A stretch of DNA of 64,000 nt. Origin: Variovorax sp. DXTD-1 (GTDB lineage Bacteria > Pseudomonadota > Gammaproteobacteria > Burkholderiales > Burkholderiaceae_C). Each line of letters begins with the position of its first letter. Positions within the stretch are counted from its first letter, which is position 1. Positions 17,601-26,499 of this stretch are shown one piece after another. Made by a program: the position numbers and the translations under genes. The stretch covers positions 79,727 through 143,726 of the forward strand of contig NZ_RWKH01000016.1 in assembly GCF_003984625.1 (NCBI RefSeq), in the 5' to 3' direction. The notes beneath the pieces were generated by a model. The model was not told where the DNA came from, did no database searches, and saw nothing but the letters and a program-made list of their open reading frames with translations.

Positions 17601-18794
17601 TCAGCCTGCGGCACGCTTGGCAAGGATTTCGAAGGCAGGGAGCGTCTTGCCCTCGAGCACCTCGAGGAAGGCGCCGCCGCCTGTCGAGATGTAGCCGACC
17701 TGCTTCTCGATGCCGTACTTGGCAATGGCCGCGAGCGTGTCGCCGCCGCCTGCGATCGAGAAGGCGCTGCTCTCGGCAATGGCCTGCGCAATGGCCTTGG
17801 TGCCGCCCGCGAAGGCGTCGAACTCGAACACGCCCACCGGGCCGTTCCACACGATGGTGCCGGCTTCGCGCAGTTGCGCCGAAAGGATCTCGGCGGTCTT
17901 CGGACCGATGTCCAGGATCAGGTCGTCATCGGCCACGTTGCTCGCGTCTTTTACCGTGGCGGGCGCGTCGGCCGCAAAGGTCTTGGCCGTGACCACGTCC
18001 ACCGGAATCGGCACGTCGGCGCCGCGTGCGCGCATGGATTCGATCACTTCCTTGGCCTGGTCGATCAGGTCGGGCTCGGCCAGCGACTTGCCGATCTTGA
18101 GACCGGCCGCGAGCATGAAGGTGTTGGCGATGCCGCCGCCGACGATCAGCTGGTCGACGTTGGCCGACAGGCTCTTGAGGATGGTGAGCTTGGTGCTCAC
18201 CTTCGAACCCGCCACGATGGCCACCAGTGGCCGCTTGGGCAACGCCAGCGCCTTCGAGATGGCGTCGAGCTCGGCTGCGAGCAGCGGGCCGGCCGCGGCC
18301 ACCTTGGCGAACTGCGCAATGCCGTAGGTGGTGGCTTCGGCGCGGTGAGCGGTGCCGAAGGCATCGTTCACGTAGATGTCGGTGAGGGCCGCGAGCTTGC
18401 GGGCCAGCGCTTGGTCGTTCTTCTTCTCGCCCTTGTTGACGCGGCAGTTCTCGAGCAGAACGACCTGGCCGGGCTTCACGTCGACACCGTCGACCCAGTT
18501 GGCCACCACCGGAACCTCGCGGCCCAGCAGCTCGCCCAGGCGCTTGGCCACGGGGGCAAGCGAGTCTTCGGGCTTGAACTCGCCTTCGGTCGGGCGGCCC
18601 AGGTGCGAGGTGACCATGACGGCGGCGCCGGAATCGAGCGCCAGCTGGATGCAGGGCACCGAGGCGCGGATGCGCGTGTCTTCGGTGATGTTGCCTGCGT
18701 CGTCCTGCGGCACATTGAGGTCGGCACGAATGAAGACGCGCTGGCCGGCGGCCTTGCCCTGCGCGCAGAGGTCGGTGAATCGAATGACGTTCAT
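17601..18794 (-). CDS. pgk: Phosphoglycerate kinase
   Basis: Phosphoglycerate kinase interconverts 1,3-bisphosphoglycerate and 3-phosphoglycerate with ADP/ATP. The 397-residue protein has the N-terminal signature [28 protein letters not shown], the hinge and nucleotide regions [10 protein letters not shown] and GGGIANTFM, and the glycine-rich C-terminal [12 protein letters not shown] and [13 protein letters not shown]. The length is normal. With fba and pyk it gives three lower-glycolysis enzymes in one 5.6-kb stretch. Confidence 0.97.
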   Translation of the reverse strand: MNVIRFTDLCAQGKAAGQRVFIRADLNVPQDDAGNITEDTRIRASVPCIQLALDSGAAVMVTSHLGRPTEGEFKPEDSLAPVAKRLGELLGREVPVVANWVDGVDVKPGQVVLLENCRVNKGEKKNDQALARKLAALTDIYVNDAFGTAHRAEATTYGIAQFAKVAAAGPLLAAELDAISKALALPKRPLVAIVAGSKVSTKLTILKSLSANVDQLIVGGGIANTFMLAAGLKIGKSLAEPDLIDQAKEVIESMRARGADVPIPVDVVTAKTFAADAPATVKDASNVADDDLILDIGPKTAEILSAQLREAGTIVWNGPVGVFEFDAFAGGTKAIAQAIAESSAFSIAGGGDTLAAIAKYGIEKQVGYISTGGGAFLEVLEGKTLPAFEILAKRAAG

Positions 18795-18887
18795 GGTCTG
18801 TGTGTGGTGGAAGACAAGTCGCCCCGCATTGTAGGTTTCGCCCAGCGGGGGCTCTACGCGCTTCTTGCGGCTTTCCGATGCTTTGCG

Positions 18888-19793
18888 TCAACCCTTTGGC
18901 TGCGCCCTGGCGAAGCGTTCCAGGACTTCGACAAAGCTCGCGGCGACGGGCGACAGCGTGCGCCGCGCGGCGCTGTAGATGCACACTTCGCGATGGAAAT
19001 CGGGCGACTCCAACCGCACCATCTGCAGGCCGTGGGCCCGCACCAGCGGCGCGGAATAGGTCGGGCACACGGTCAGCCCCAGCCCCGAGGCCACCATGCC
19101 GAGCGCGGTGGTCATGTACGACACCTCCTGAGTGCCCGGTCGCAGCATGTAGTCGCGCTCCGCCGGGGCCAGCTCGGGCAGCACGCGCTGGCGGAAGTCG
19201 CGCGTGGGCGCAATGAAGGTGTACGGCCCGAGCTCATGCCAACGCACCTTGCGGCGCCTGGCAAAGGCGTGATCCGGCGGGCAGATCAGCCAGTGCCTGT
19301 CGCGCAGCAGCGTGCGGCGGTCGATGGCTGCATCGACCGCCACGTCTTGCCCAACCGCAAGCTCCACGTCGCCCGCTGCAACGCCGGCGAGCAGGTGCTC
19401 GGGCAGCGTGTCGGCAAGCCGAACGTCGACGTCGGGGTAGGCCTCGCGATAGAGCGCGATCACCCGCGGCATCAGGGTGCAGGCCATGAGCTGGGGCGCT
19501 GCAAGGCGCAACACTCCTTTCTTCTTGTCACGCAAATCCGTCACGCCGGCCACCGCGCTCGTCAGGTCGCCAAGCAGCCGGTGCACCGAGGGCAGGAACT
19601 CGCGCCCCGCTTCGGAAAGCTGCACCCGCCGGGTATGGCGGTCGAGCAGCTTCACGCCCATTTCGCGCTCGAGTTCGCGCACCAGCACGCTGAGCGCCGA
19701 TTGCGTGAGATGCAGCTGCTGCGCCGCGGCAGTGAAGCCGCCGGTTTCGGCCACCGCGGCAAAGGCACGCAATTGGCGCAGGGTCAAATTCAT
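18888..19793 (-). CDS. LysR-family transcriptional regulator of the adjacent catabolic operon
   Basis: This 301-residue LTTR has an N-terminal winged helix (residues 1-60, LRQLRAFAAVAETGGFTAAA then LTQSALSVLVRELE) and a periplasmic-binding-fold effector domain. It is divergent from the VOC-monooxygenase operon at 19882-25406 across 88 bp, and a 16-bp dyad lies in that gap at 19802-19817. By LTTR convention it probably activates the operon on binding a pathway intermediate and represses itself. Confidence 0.92.
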   Translation of the reverse strand: MNLTLRQLRAFAAVAETGGFTAAAQQLHLTQSALSVLVRELEREMGVKLLDRHTRRVQLSEAGREFLPSVHRLLGDLTSAVAGVTDLRDKKKGVLRLAAPQLMACTLMPRVIALYREAYPDVDVRLADTLPEHLLAGVAAGDVELAVGQDVAVDAAIDRRTLLRDRHWLICPPDHAFARRRKVRWHELGPYTFIAPTRDFRQRVLPELAPAERDYMLRPGTQEVSYMTTALGMVASGLGLTVCPTYSAPLVRAHGLQMVRLESPDFHREVCIYSAARRTLSPVAASFVEVLERFARAQPKG

Positions 19794-19801
19794 ATGTCTA
19801 T

Positions 19802-19817
19802 TTCATCAATCGATGAA
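19802..19817. promoter_or_regulatory. 16-bp dyad, candidate LysR box
   Basis: TTCATC, spacer AATC and GATGAA form a perfect 6-bp inverted repeat 9 bp from the lysR start codon, in the divergent promoter region. It is close to the T-N11-A pattern of LTTR recognition sites. Confidence 0.55.
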
Positions 19818-19881
19818 TTAATTTCGATTGCATCATAAGACGCGGCGTCGCCCAATAACGGCTCACCGGAGACAAGAAGCC

Positions 19882-20442
19882 ATGCCGACGACCGACCACA
19901 CGGCGCCCCCACCCGCCCCGCCAGTGCGCGGACTGCACCACTTTGCCTGGCGCTGCCGCGACAGCGAGGAAACCCGCCGCTTCTACGAAGACCTGCTGGG
20001 CCTGCCGCTCGCGCACGTGATCAAGAGCGACCACGTGCCGAGCACGGGCGAGTACTGCCCCTATGTGCACATCTTTTTCCAGATGCGCGACGGCTCTTAC
20101 ATCGCCTTTTTCGACCTGGGGGACGACATTGCCGCGCTGCCTTCGCCCAACACGCCCGCGTGGGTGAACCACATCGCGCTGCGGGTGGATTCGGTGGACG
20201 ATCTGCTCGCCGCCAAGGCGCGGCTGGAGAGCGCCGGTGTTGAAGTGCTGGGCGTGACCGACCACCACATCATCGAATCGATCTACTTCTTCGACCCCAA
20301 CGGCATTCGCGTCGAACTGACCACGCCGACCGTGCCACAGGCCGAGATGGAAGCGCATGCGCGGCGCGCCCGCGCGGACCTCGACGCGTGGACCGTGCGC
20401 AAGGCCGAGCTGCGCACAGCGAGGGGCACTGCAGATGTCTGA
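19882..20442 (+). CDS. VOC-superfamily metalloenzyme (glyoxalase/extradiol dioxygenase fold)
   Basis: This 186-residue protein has two VOC beta-alpha-beta modules. The expected metal triad is visible: H20 (in GLHHFAW), H97 (in WVNHIALRV) and E145 (in IRVELTTP). The SIYFFDPNGIRVEL ending is typical of VOC dioxygenases and isomerases. GGAG precedes the ATG at 19882. It is the first gene of the LysR-linked operon, and its stop overlaps the hydrolase start by 8 nt. A ring-cleaving or isomerising role on the monooxygenase product is plausible, but the substrate is unknown. Confidence 0.8.
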   Translation: MPTTDHTAPPPAPPVRGLHHFAWRCRDSEETRRFYEDLLGLPLAHVIKSDHVPSTGEYCPYVHIFFQMRDGSYIAFFDLGDDIAALPSPNTPAWVNHIALRVDSVDDLLAAKARLESAGVEVLGVTDHHIIESIYFFDPNGIRVELTTPTVPQAEMEAHARRARADLDAWTVRKAELRTARGTADV

Positions 20443-21556
20443 GTTGCAGCTCGCCGTCATCGACGTGAAGCCCGGTGCTGCGATGGAGAGCCAGTCGGGC
20501 CTGCAGATGCTGCGCCCGCGCATCTATGGCGCCTTTCGCGCGCCGCAAGGCACCAAGAAGATCGCGGCCATCGTGATGCACCCGACCAGCAACTTCATGG
20601 GCCACTACCTCATCGGCCCGCTGGCCGAACGCGGCATCTGCTGCATGGGGCTGAACTCACGCTACGTAGGCAACGATACGGTGCTGCTGATGGAGCGCGC
20701 CATCCAGGACCTGGGGGCCGGCGTGCAGTACCTGCGCGCGGCCGGTTACGAAAAGGTGTTCCTGGTCGGCAACTCGGGCGGCGCGGCGCTCGCGAGCTTC
20801 TACCAGGCGCAGGCCGAAAAGCTCACGGCCACGCACTTTCCGGACGGCGATCCGACGCATCTTCATTCGGACGACCTGCCGCCCGTGGACGGCATTGCCC
20901 TGTGCGCCGCGCACCTGGGCCGCACGCGGCTGATGCGCGACTGGATCGACCCGTCGGTCACCGACGAGCACGACCCGCTCTCGGTGGACCCTGAACTCGA
21001 CATGTACGACCCGCGCCACCGCGTGCCCTACGAGCCCGAATTTCTCGCCCGCTTCAGCGCGGCGCAGAAGGCCCGGCTCGAGCGCATCGAGCAATGGTGC
21101 ATCGACCGGCTCGCGCTGCTGCGCCGCACACCGGGCGCGCCGCGCGACCAGACCTTTGTCGTCTATCGCACGCATGCCGACCCGCGCTGCGTGGATCTTT
21201 CGCTCGATGCCAACGATCGGCTGCCAGGCAGCGTGTGGGGCGACGCACGGCAGGTGAACTACTCGGCCAATGCGATGGGACGCACCACGTCGCTCACTGC
21301 GTTTCTTTCGCAGTGGTCTTCGCGCTCGCAAGCGGACGGGCCCACCAATCTCGCGCGCACCACCGTGCCCAAGCTGCTGCTCACCTACACGGGCGACCAG
21401 TCGACCTTTCCGAGCACACGGGATACGTGGATGGCCGCCGGCGGCGCGCGCATCCGCAATGTCGACATCGTCGGCGGCAACCACTATCTCGCGGGGCAAC
21501 CCGAACTGGTGCCGAAGGCGGCGGACGCAATTGCCGAATTTGCCCACGCGCTGTAG
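20435..21556 (+). CDS. Alpha/beta hydrolase
   Basis: This 373-residue soluble hydrolase has no signal peptide. The nucleophile elbow is GNSGG with S114. DQSTFPS in the last quarter and H in GGNHYLAGQ suit the acid and base of the catalytic triad. A central lid region of about 150 residues is rich in charged residues. It overlaps the VOC gene by 8 nt and precedes the flavin monooxygenase by 7 bp, so the products are probably made together. Hydrolysis of a ring-cleavage product or an aromatic ester or amide fits the context; this is inference. Confidence 0.8.
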   Translation: MSELQLAVIDVKPGAAMESQSGLQMLRPRIYGAFRAPQGTKKIAAIVMHPTSNFMGHYLIGPLAERGICCMGLNSRYVGNDTVLLMERAIQDLGAGVQYLRAAGYEKVFLVGNSGGAALASFYQAQAEKLTATHFPDGDPTHLHSDDLPPVDGIALCAAHLGRTRLMRDWIDPSVTDEHDPLSVDPELDMYDPRHRVPYEPEFLARFSAAQKARLERIEQWCIDRLALLRRTPGAPRDQTFVVYRTHADPRCVDLSLDANDRLPGSVWGDARQVNYSANAMGRTTSLTAFLSQWSSRSQADGPTNLARTTVPKLLLTYTGDQSTFPSTRDTWMAAGGARIRNVDIVGGNHYLAGQPELVPKAADAIAEFAHAL

Positions 21557-21563
21557 ACCAGAC

Positions 21564-23213
21564 ATGGAAACCTTTGCATTTGCGCCGGCCTACGAACTGC
21601 CAAGCTGGCCCTTCACACCGCCGCCCGAACTGGGCAGCACCCGAATCATTCGCCACCCGATCGTGATCGTTGGCGCCGGCCCTTCGGGCCTCACGTTGGC
21701 CTGCGACCTGGCACAACGCGGCGTGCGCGCCGTGCTGCTCGACGAGGACGACACCGTCGGCGTGCGCGGCGCCTCGTCGCGCGGCATCTGCTACGCGCAA
21801 AAGAGCCTCGAAATCTTCGAGCGCCTGGGCATCTACGAGCGCATGGCCGCCAAGGGCATCACCTGGTCTTTCGGGCGCACCTTCTCGGGCGAGCAGGAGG
21901 TGTACAACTTCAATCTGCAGGCGAACAGCGTCTCCAGGCAACCGCCGTTCATCAACCTGCAGCAGTTCTACGTGGAGTGGTTCCTGGTCGAACGCATCTT
22001 CGAACTCGGCTTGACCGACGTGCGCTGGAAGAGCCGCGTGGCCAGCGTCGAGCAGTTGCACGACGGCGTGCGCATCGAGGTCGAGACGCCTGACGGCCGC
22101 TACACGATCGAGGCCGACCGGCTGATCGACGCCACCGGCGCCAACAGCCCGATCCGCACGCAACTGGGCATCGATGCCCACTCCTCACGCAGTACCGATC
22201 GCTGGTGCATCAGCGACGTGCGCTTCAAGAAGCCGCTGCCGACGGAGCGCTGGACGTGGGTCGACGCGCCCTTCAACGAAGGCCGCGGCGTGTGGCAGCA
22301 CCTGATGGCCGACGGCGTGTGGCGCATCGACTACCAGATGCCCGAGGACTGTGACACGAGCTACATCAGCAAGCCCGAAGTCGCGGGCGCACGGCTGCGC
22401 GAACAGCTCGGGCCGGGCGTGGAGTTCGAGTTCGTGTGGATCGGGCCGTACGGCTACCGCGATCACCTGCTCGACAGCTTTCGCCACGGCAATGTGTTCT
22501 TCATCGGCGATGCCGCGCACGTGGTGAGCCCGTTCGGTGCGCGCGGCGGCAACAGCGGCATCCAGGATGCGGCGAACCTCGGCTGGAAACTGGCGCTCCT
22601 TGCGCGCGGGCAGGCGAGCGATGCGCTGCTCGACAGCTACGACGCCGAACGCCAGCCCGCCGCGCAAGAGAACCTGCGGGTGACGAGCCGCTCGGCGCGC
22701 TTCCTCGCACCGCGTTCGCCGGCCGAGCACACGCTGCGCCGCGCCGTGGTGTCGTTGGCCGCGCGCCATCCGTTTGCGCGAGCGCTGGTGAACACGGGCC
22801 GCATGTCGGTTGCGAACGACTATCCACCCACGCCGCAGTTGCCCGAAGGCGGACGCAGCGTACAGAACCTGCCGCTGCGCTGGGCCGACGGAAGCGAGAC
22901 GACGCTGATGCAGCTGCTGGCCGATGGCACGCAATGCATTGGACTGTGGCTGGCGCCGACACGCGCCGAGGCGGACGCGGCGATGGAAGCGACGGCATCG
23001 TTGCCGCGGCGCCTGCTGGCCATCGGCGGCGACAGCGGCTTGCCGACGCTGCAAGCCGACGAACGGCTCACGAACCACCTGGGCCTGCGTGACGCGGGCA
23101 GCCTGGTGCTCGTGCGCCCCGATGCCTATTGCGCCGCGACGCTGCCGCACGCCACGCCTAAAGCCATCGCCGATGCGCTGCGCAAAGCGCTTGCCCGGAA
23201 CACTCAACCATGA
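21564..23213 (+). CDS. FAD-dependent aromatic-ring hydroxylase (group A flavin monooxygenase)
   Basis: This 549-residue protein resembles the MhpA/phenol hydroxylase family. The N-terminal Rossmann motif is GAGPSG at residues 37-42, followed by LLDEDD. The second FAD motif is GDAAHVVSPFGARGGNSGIQDAANL with G315-D316. The C-terminal thioredoxin-like domain (about 400-549) is typical of the phenol hydroxylase branch. It would use NAD(P)H and O2 to hydroxylate an aromatic acid or phenol. Its stop overlaps the DUF2783 gene by 4 nt. Confidence 0.9.
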   Translation: METFAFAPAYELPSWPFTPPPELGSTRIIRHPIVIVGAGPSGLTLACDLAQRGVRAVLLDEDDTVGVRGASSRGICYAQKSLEIFERLGIYERMAAKGITWSFGRTFSGEQEVYNFNLQANSVSRQPPFINLQQFYVEWFLVERIFELGLTDVRWKSRVASVEQLHDGVRIEVETPDGRYTIEADRLIDATGANSPIRTQLGIDAHSSRSTDRWCISDVRFKKPLPTERWTWVDAPFNEGRGVWQHLMADGVWRIDYQMPEDCDTSYISKPEVAGARLREQLGPGVEFEFVWIGPYGYRDHLLDSFRHGNVFFIGDAAHVVSPFGARGGNSGIQDAANLGWKLALLARGQASDALLDSYDAERQPAAQENLRVTSRSARFLAPRSPAEHTLRRAVVSLAARHPFARALVNTGRMSVANDYPPTPQLPEGGRSVQNLPLRWADGSETTLMQLLADGTQCIGLWLAPTRAEADAAMEATASLPRRLLAIGGDSGLPTLQADERLTNHLGLRDAGSLVLVRPDAYCAATLPHATPKAIADALRKALARNTQP

Positions 23214-23413
23214 TCACCGAGCCCCGCATCCCCGATCCCGACGGCTTCTATGCCGCCTTGCTCGCAGCCCACGAGGGCCTGAGCGAAACACAGAGCGCCG
23301 ACCTCAATGCCCGCCTCGTGCTGCTGCTGGCCAACCAGTGCGGCGACCAGGCCGTGCTGCTCGACTGCATTCGCGCAGCGGCCGAAGACCTCACGACCAA
23401 TCAAGCCCCATGA
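23210..23413 (+). CDS. DUF2783 small protein
   Basis: This 67-residue acidic protein shows the family pattern PDPDGFYAALLAAHEGLSE followed by LNARLVLLLANQCGD. DUF2783 genes commonly sit beside flavin monooxygenases, as here, with 4-nt overlaps on both sides (monooxygenase upstream, MBL protein downstream). It has no signal peptide, membrane segment or known catalytic motif. A role as a small partner of the monooxygenase is possible but unproven. Confidence 0.8.
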   Translation: MITEPRIPDPDGFYAALLAAHEGLSETQSADLNARLVLLLANQCGDQAVLLDCIRAAAEDLTTNQAP

Positions 23414-24387
23414 ACGCCAACGTCTCCTTCGCTTCCGCCTCCGACACACGCGAGCAGAAACCGCAACTGCGGGAACTCGCGCCCGGCGTGTACGGCTACA
23501 TCAGCGACTTCGATCCGAACTGCGGCTTCGTGGTCGGCGACGAGCAGGTGGTGCTGATCGACACACGGCCCACGCCGCGCATGGCCCGCGACTTTCTCGG
23601 CGCTATTCGCACGGTGACCGACAAGCCGATCAAGACCATCGTTCTCACGCACTATCACGCAGTGCGCGTGATGGGCGCGAGCGCCTTCGACCAAGTGCAG
23701 AACATCATCGCGAGCAACGGCACGCTCGACTGGATCCGCACGCGCGGACAGGCCGACTTCGATTCGGAGGTCGGACGCTTTCCGCGCCTCTTCGCGGGCG
23801 TGGAAGAAATTCCGGGCCTCACCTTTCCGACGATGAGCTTCGAGCGCGAGATGAGCCTGTGGCTCGGTCCACGTCCCGGCCTCGGCCGCGAACTGCGTCT
23901 GATGGCGCTGGGCCGTGGTCACTCGAGCGGCGACACCGTCGCCTGGCTACCCGACTGCAGCGTGCTGTTCTCCGGCGACGTGGTGGAGAACCACTGCGGC
24001 GTGTACGCGGGCGATGCCTACATCGGCGATTGGGCCGGCACGCTCGATGCGGTGCGCGCCCTCAAGCCCCGCGTGCTGGTGCCGGGCCGCGGCGCTGTGC
24101 TGCAGGACGAAGCCGCCTGCGCCGAAGCCATCGAACTCACCCAAGCCTTTCTTGGAACCCTGCTCGGCAGCGTGAAAGCCGGCATTGCCGCAGGCGAAAC
24201 GCTCAAGGGCTGCTTCGCGCGCGCAGAAGCGGCGATGACCCCGCGCTTCGGCGCATGGCCGGTGTTCCAGCACGTGCTGCCCTTCGATGTATCGCGCGCC
24301 TATGACGAGTTGCGCGGCATCGAACACCCCGTGGTGTGGACGGCGGAGCGCGACCGCGAGCTCTGGCAGACGCTGCGCGGGGACTGA
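23410..24387 (+). CDS. Metallo-beta-lactamase-fold protein with altered HxHxDH motif
   Basis: This 325-residue soluble protein has the MBL fold: CGFVVGDEQVVLIDTRPTP strand region, then THYHAVRV at 80-87, GRGHSSGDT with H171, and SGDVVE with D190. The canonical HxHxDH reads H81-Y-H83-A-V85-R86, so the Asp and His that build the second metal site are replaced by Val and Arg. Site-1 ligands H81, H83 and H171 remain. It is coupled to the DUF2783 gene by ATGA. It may be a single-metal hydrolase or thioesterase in the same pathway; the substrate is unknown. Confidence 0.8.
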   Translation: MNANVSFASASDTREQKPQLRELAPGVYGYISDFDPNCGFVVGDEQVVLIDTRPTPRMARDFLGAIRTVTDKPIKTIVLTHYHAVRVMGASAFDQVQNIIASNGTLDWIRTRGQADFDSEVGRFPRLFAGVEEIPGLTFPTMSFEREMSLWLGPRPGLGRELRLMALGRGHSSGDTVAWLPDCSVLFSGDVVENHCGVYAGDAYIGDWAGTLDAVRALKPRVLVPGRGAVLQDEAACAEAIELTQAFLGTLLGSVKAGIAAGETLKGCFARAEAAMTPRFGAWPVFQHVLPFDVSRAYDELRGIEHPVVWTAERDRELWQTLRGD

Positions 24388-24428
24388 CCCGCTACCGATT
24401 TTCAAAACAAGCAACGGAGACACAAGCG

Positions 24429-25406
24429 ATGAAACGATTTCTTCCCCTGCTGGCAGCAACCCTTGCGCTGGCTACGGCGGTGCCTTTCGCATCTGCCCAA
24501 CAGGCCGCCTACCCCAGCCAACCCGTCAAGTGGATCGTGCCCTACGTGGCCGGCGGCGGCACCGACAACCTGGCGCGCGCATTGGCGGAGGCCATGCAGC
24601 CTTCGCTCGGGCAGCCGCTCATCATCGACAACCGACCCGGCGCATCGACCAACATCGGCGTGTCGGTGCTGATGCAGGCCAAGCCCGACGGCTACACGAT
24701 CATGCAGGCCGAGAACGCGGCGCTTCTCTTCAACGAGCACATGTTCGCCAAGCTGCCCTACAAGCCCGCGAGCGACTTCACCTACATCGGCACCATCGGC
24801 CGCTTTCCGGTGGCGTTGGTGGTGCACCCGGACTTTCCCGCGAAGAATGTGGCCGAGTTCGTGCGCCACGTGAAGGCCAACCCCGAGAAGGTGAGCTACG
24901 CCTCGCCCGGCAACGGCTCGCCGCACCACATGGCCATGGAGCTCTTCAAGCAGAAGGCCGGCATCAGCATCACGCACGTGCCCTACAAGGGCGCCGCGCC
25001 CGCGATGACCGACGTGATGGGCGGCCAGGTGCCGACGATGATGCTCGATCTGGCCTCGGGCCTGCCGATCATCAAGGCGGGCAAGGTGCGGGTGCTCGCG
25101 ATTGCGCTGCCGCAGCGTGCGGGCGCATTGCCCGAAGTGCCGACCTTCGTCGAAGCCGGGTTCAGCGACGTGAACGCCTATGCCTTTCACGGTCTGATCG
25201 GCCCGGCCGGCATGCCGCCGGAAGCGGTCGCGCGCATCAACAGCGAGCTCCAGAAGGCGATGAAGGCACCCAAGGTGGTGAAGCTGTTCGCGGACTTCGG
25301 CTTCGAGCCGCTGCCGGGCACGCCGCAGGAGTTCTACAAACTCTCGCGGGCGGAGAGCGAACGCTGGGGCAAGATCATCCAGGCCGCCGGCGTGAAGCTG
25401 GACTGA
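24429..25406 (+). CDS. Bug/TctC-family periplasmic solute-binding protein
   Basis: This 325-residue protein has a signal peptide cut after ASA (residue 23). It carries the TctC signatures YPSQPVKWIVPYVAGGGTDNLAR, split around the ligand site, and IIDNRPGASTNIG. Bug receptors bind carboxylates and are hugely expanded in Bordetella and Comamonadaceae, often without adjacent tctA or tctB, as here. It is 41 bp after the MBL gene, so it is probably the last gene of the LysR operon and binds the pathway substrate or a related acid. Confidence 0.9.
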   Translation: MKRFLPLLAATLALATAVPFASAQQAAYPSQPVKWIVPYVAGGGTDNLARALAEAMQPSLGQPLIIDNRPGASTNIGVSVLMQAKPDGYTIMQAENAALLFNEHMFAKLPYKPASDFTYIGTIGRFPVALVVHPDFPAKNVAEFVRHVKANPEKVSYASPGNGSPHHMAMELFKQKAGISITHVPYKGAAPAMTDVMGGQVPTMMLDLASGLPIIKAGKVRVLAIALPQRAGALPEVPTFVEAGFSDVNAYAFHGLIGPAGMPPEAVARINSELQKAMKAPKVVKLFADFGFEPLPGTPQEFYKLSRAESERWGKIIQAAGVKLD

Positions 25407-25423
25407 AAAAGAACTCCCCCCGG

Positions 25424-25762
25424 CTACCAGCCCAGCCCGAGGTGCAAGGGCAGGTACACCGCCATGCCCGCCAGCATCGTGCCGAGCACGCCGCGCCGCC
25501 AGTAGTAATAAGCGGCGCCAACCACCGCCGCGTACAGACGTGCATCGTGCAGCGTGTTGATCAGGTGGCCTTGGGTCATCACGATTTCGGGCGCGATCAC
25601 GCCTGCCAATGCCGCGGCCGGCGCGTAGTGCAGCGCGCGGTGCGCCCATTCAGGCAAGCCCCAGGGCCGGTCGAGAATGAAGAAGAAGCACCGCGTGAGC
25701 ACGGTCACCCCGGCCAGTCCGACGATGATCGCGAGCGTCCAGAAATCGGTGGTGCCGCTCAT
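25424..25762 (-). CDS. azlD: AzlD-family branched-chain amino acid export subunit
   Basis: This 112-residue, four-helix membrane protein is the small partner of AzlC. The hydrophobic start LAIIVGLAGVTVLTRCFFF and the HYAPAAALAGVIAPE block are typical. AzlCD exports branched-chain amino acids or their analogues. The start ATG at 25762 overlaps the azlC stop by 4 nt. It ends 17 bp from the convergent Bug gene. Confidence 0.88.
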   Translation of the reverse strand: MSGTTDFWTLAIIVGLAGVTVLTRCFFFILDRPWGLPEWAHRALHYAPAAALAGVIAPEIVMTQGHLINTLHDARLYAAVVGAAYYYWRRGVLGTMLAGMAVYLPLHLGLGW

Positions 25763-26499
25763 TTGTTGTCTTCCGCATCCGGGTCGAGCCCGAGCTGCTT
25801 CTCGAGCCAGAAGCACAGCAGCACCGCCGTGCCGATGGCCACCACGATGTTGAGCTTGAGCGGCAGCGTATAGGCTGCCACCGCGGTAACGCTGGCAATC
25901 AGCGCGGCCAGCATGCGCAGCGGCGTGGTCGCCATCGAGCAGACGATGGCCACCAGGCTCAGCACGCCCGCAAAGCCGAGGCCCCAGTTCTGGGGAATGA
26001 AGTTGGCGAGCGCAATGCCCAGCAGGCTCATGCCCATCCAGGAGCACCAGGTCACGAAGTAGTTGCCGGTGAGATAGGCCTCCTGGGCCTTCTGCTCGTC
26101 GGGCCCGACCGGCGGCGACGCATAGCGCCGGGTGAAGAGCGCATAGCTCAGGTCGGCCGTGAGATAGCCGTGCGTCATGCGGCGCCAGCGCGGCATGTGC
26201 ATGAGGTACGGCCGCAAGTGCAGGCTGAAGACCACGAAGCGCAGGTTGACGCAGAAGCCCGTGGCCAATATCACCCAGGCCGGCGCGCCTGCGAACAGCA
26301 GCGGAATGGCCGCAAGCTGCGAACTGCCGGCGTAGACCAGCAGTGTCATCGCCACCGATTCCAGCACGCTCATGTTCGACTTGACCATGGCAACGCCGGT
26401 CATGAGCCCCCAGGCGCCGATGCCCAGAGCGGCCGAGGACATGTCGCGGATGCCGGCGCGGAATTCTGGGCGGCGGCGGATGGCTGCGGACAGGAACAT
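25759..26499 (-). CDS. azlC: AzlC-family branched-chain amino acid exporter
   Basis: This 246-residue inner-membrane permease has the AzlC signatures YAGSSQLAAIPLL near residue 55 and NLRFVVFSLHLRPYL, with about six to seven hydrophobic segments. It works with AzlD to export branched-chain amino acids. Its ATG overlaps the fmt stop by one base (TGATG), so it is the tail of the def-lipoprotein-fmt-azlCD transcript. Confidence 0.9.
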   Translation of the reverse strand: MFLSAAIRRRPEFRAGIRDMSSAALGIGAWGLMTGVAMVKSNMSVLESVAMTLLVYAGSSQLAAIPLLFAGAPAWVILATGFCVNLRFVVFSLHLRPYLMHMPRWRRMTHGYLTADLSYALFTRRYASPPVGPDEQKAQEAYLTGNYFVTWCSWMGMSLLGIALANFIPQNWGLGFAGVLSLVAIVCSMATTPLRMLAALIASVTAVAAYTLPLKLNIVVAIGTAVLLCFWLEKQLGLDPDAEDNK

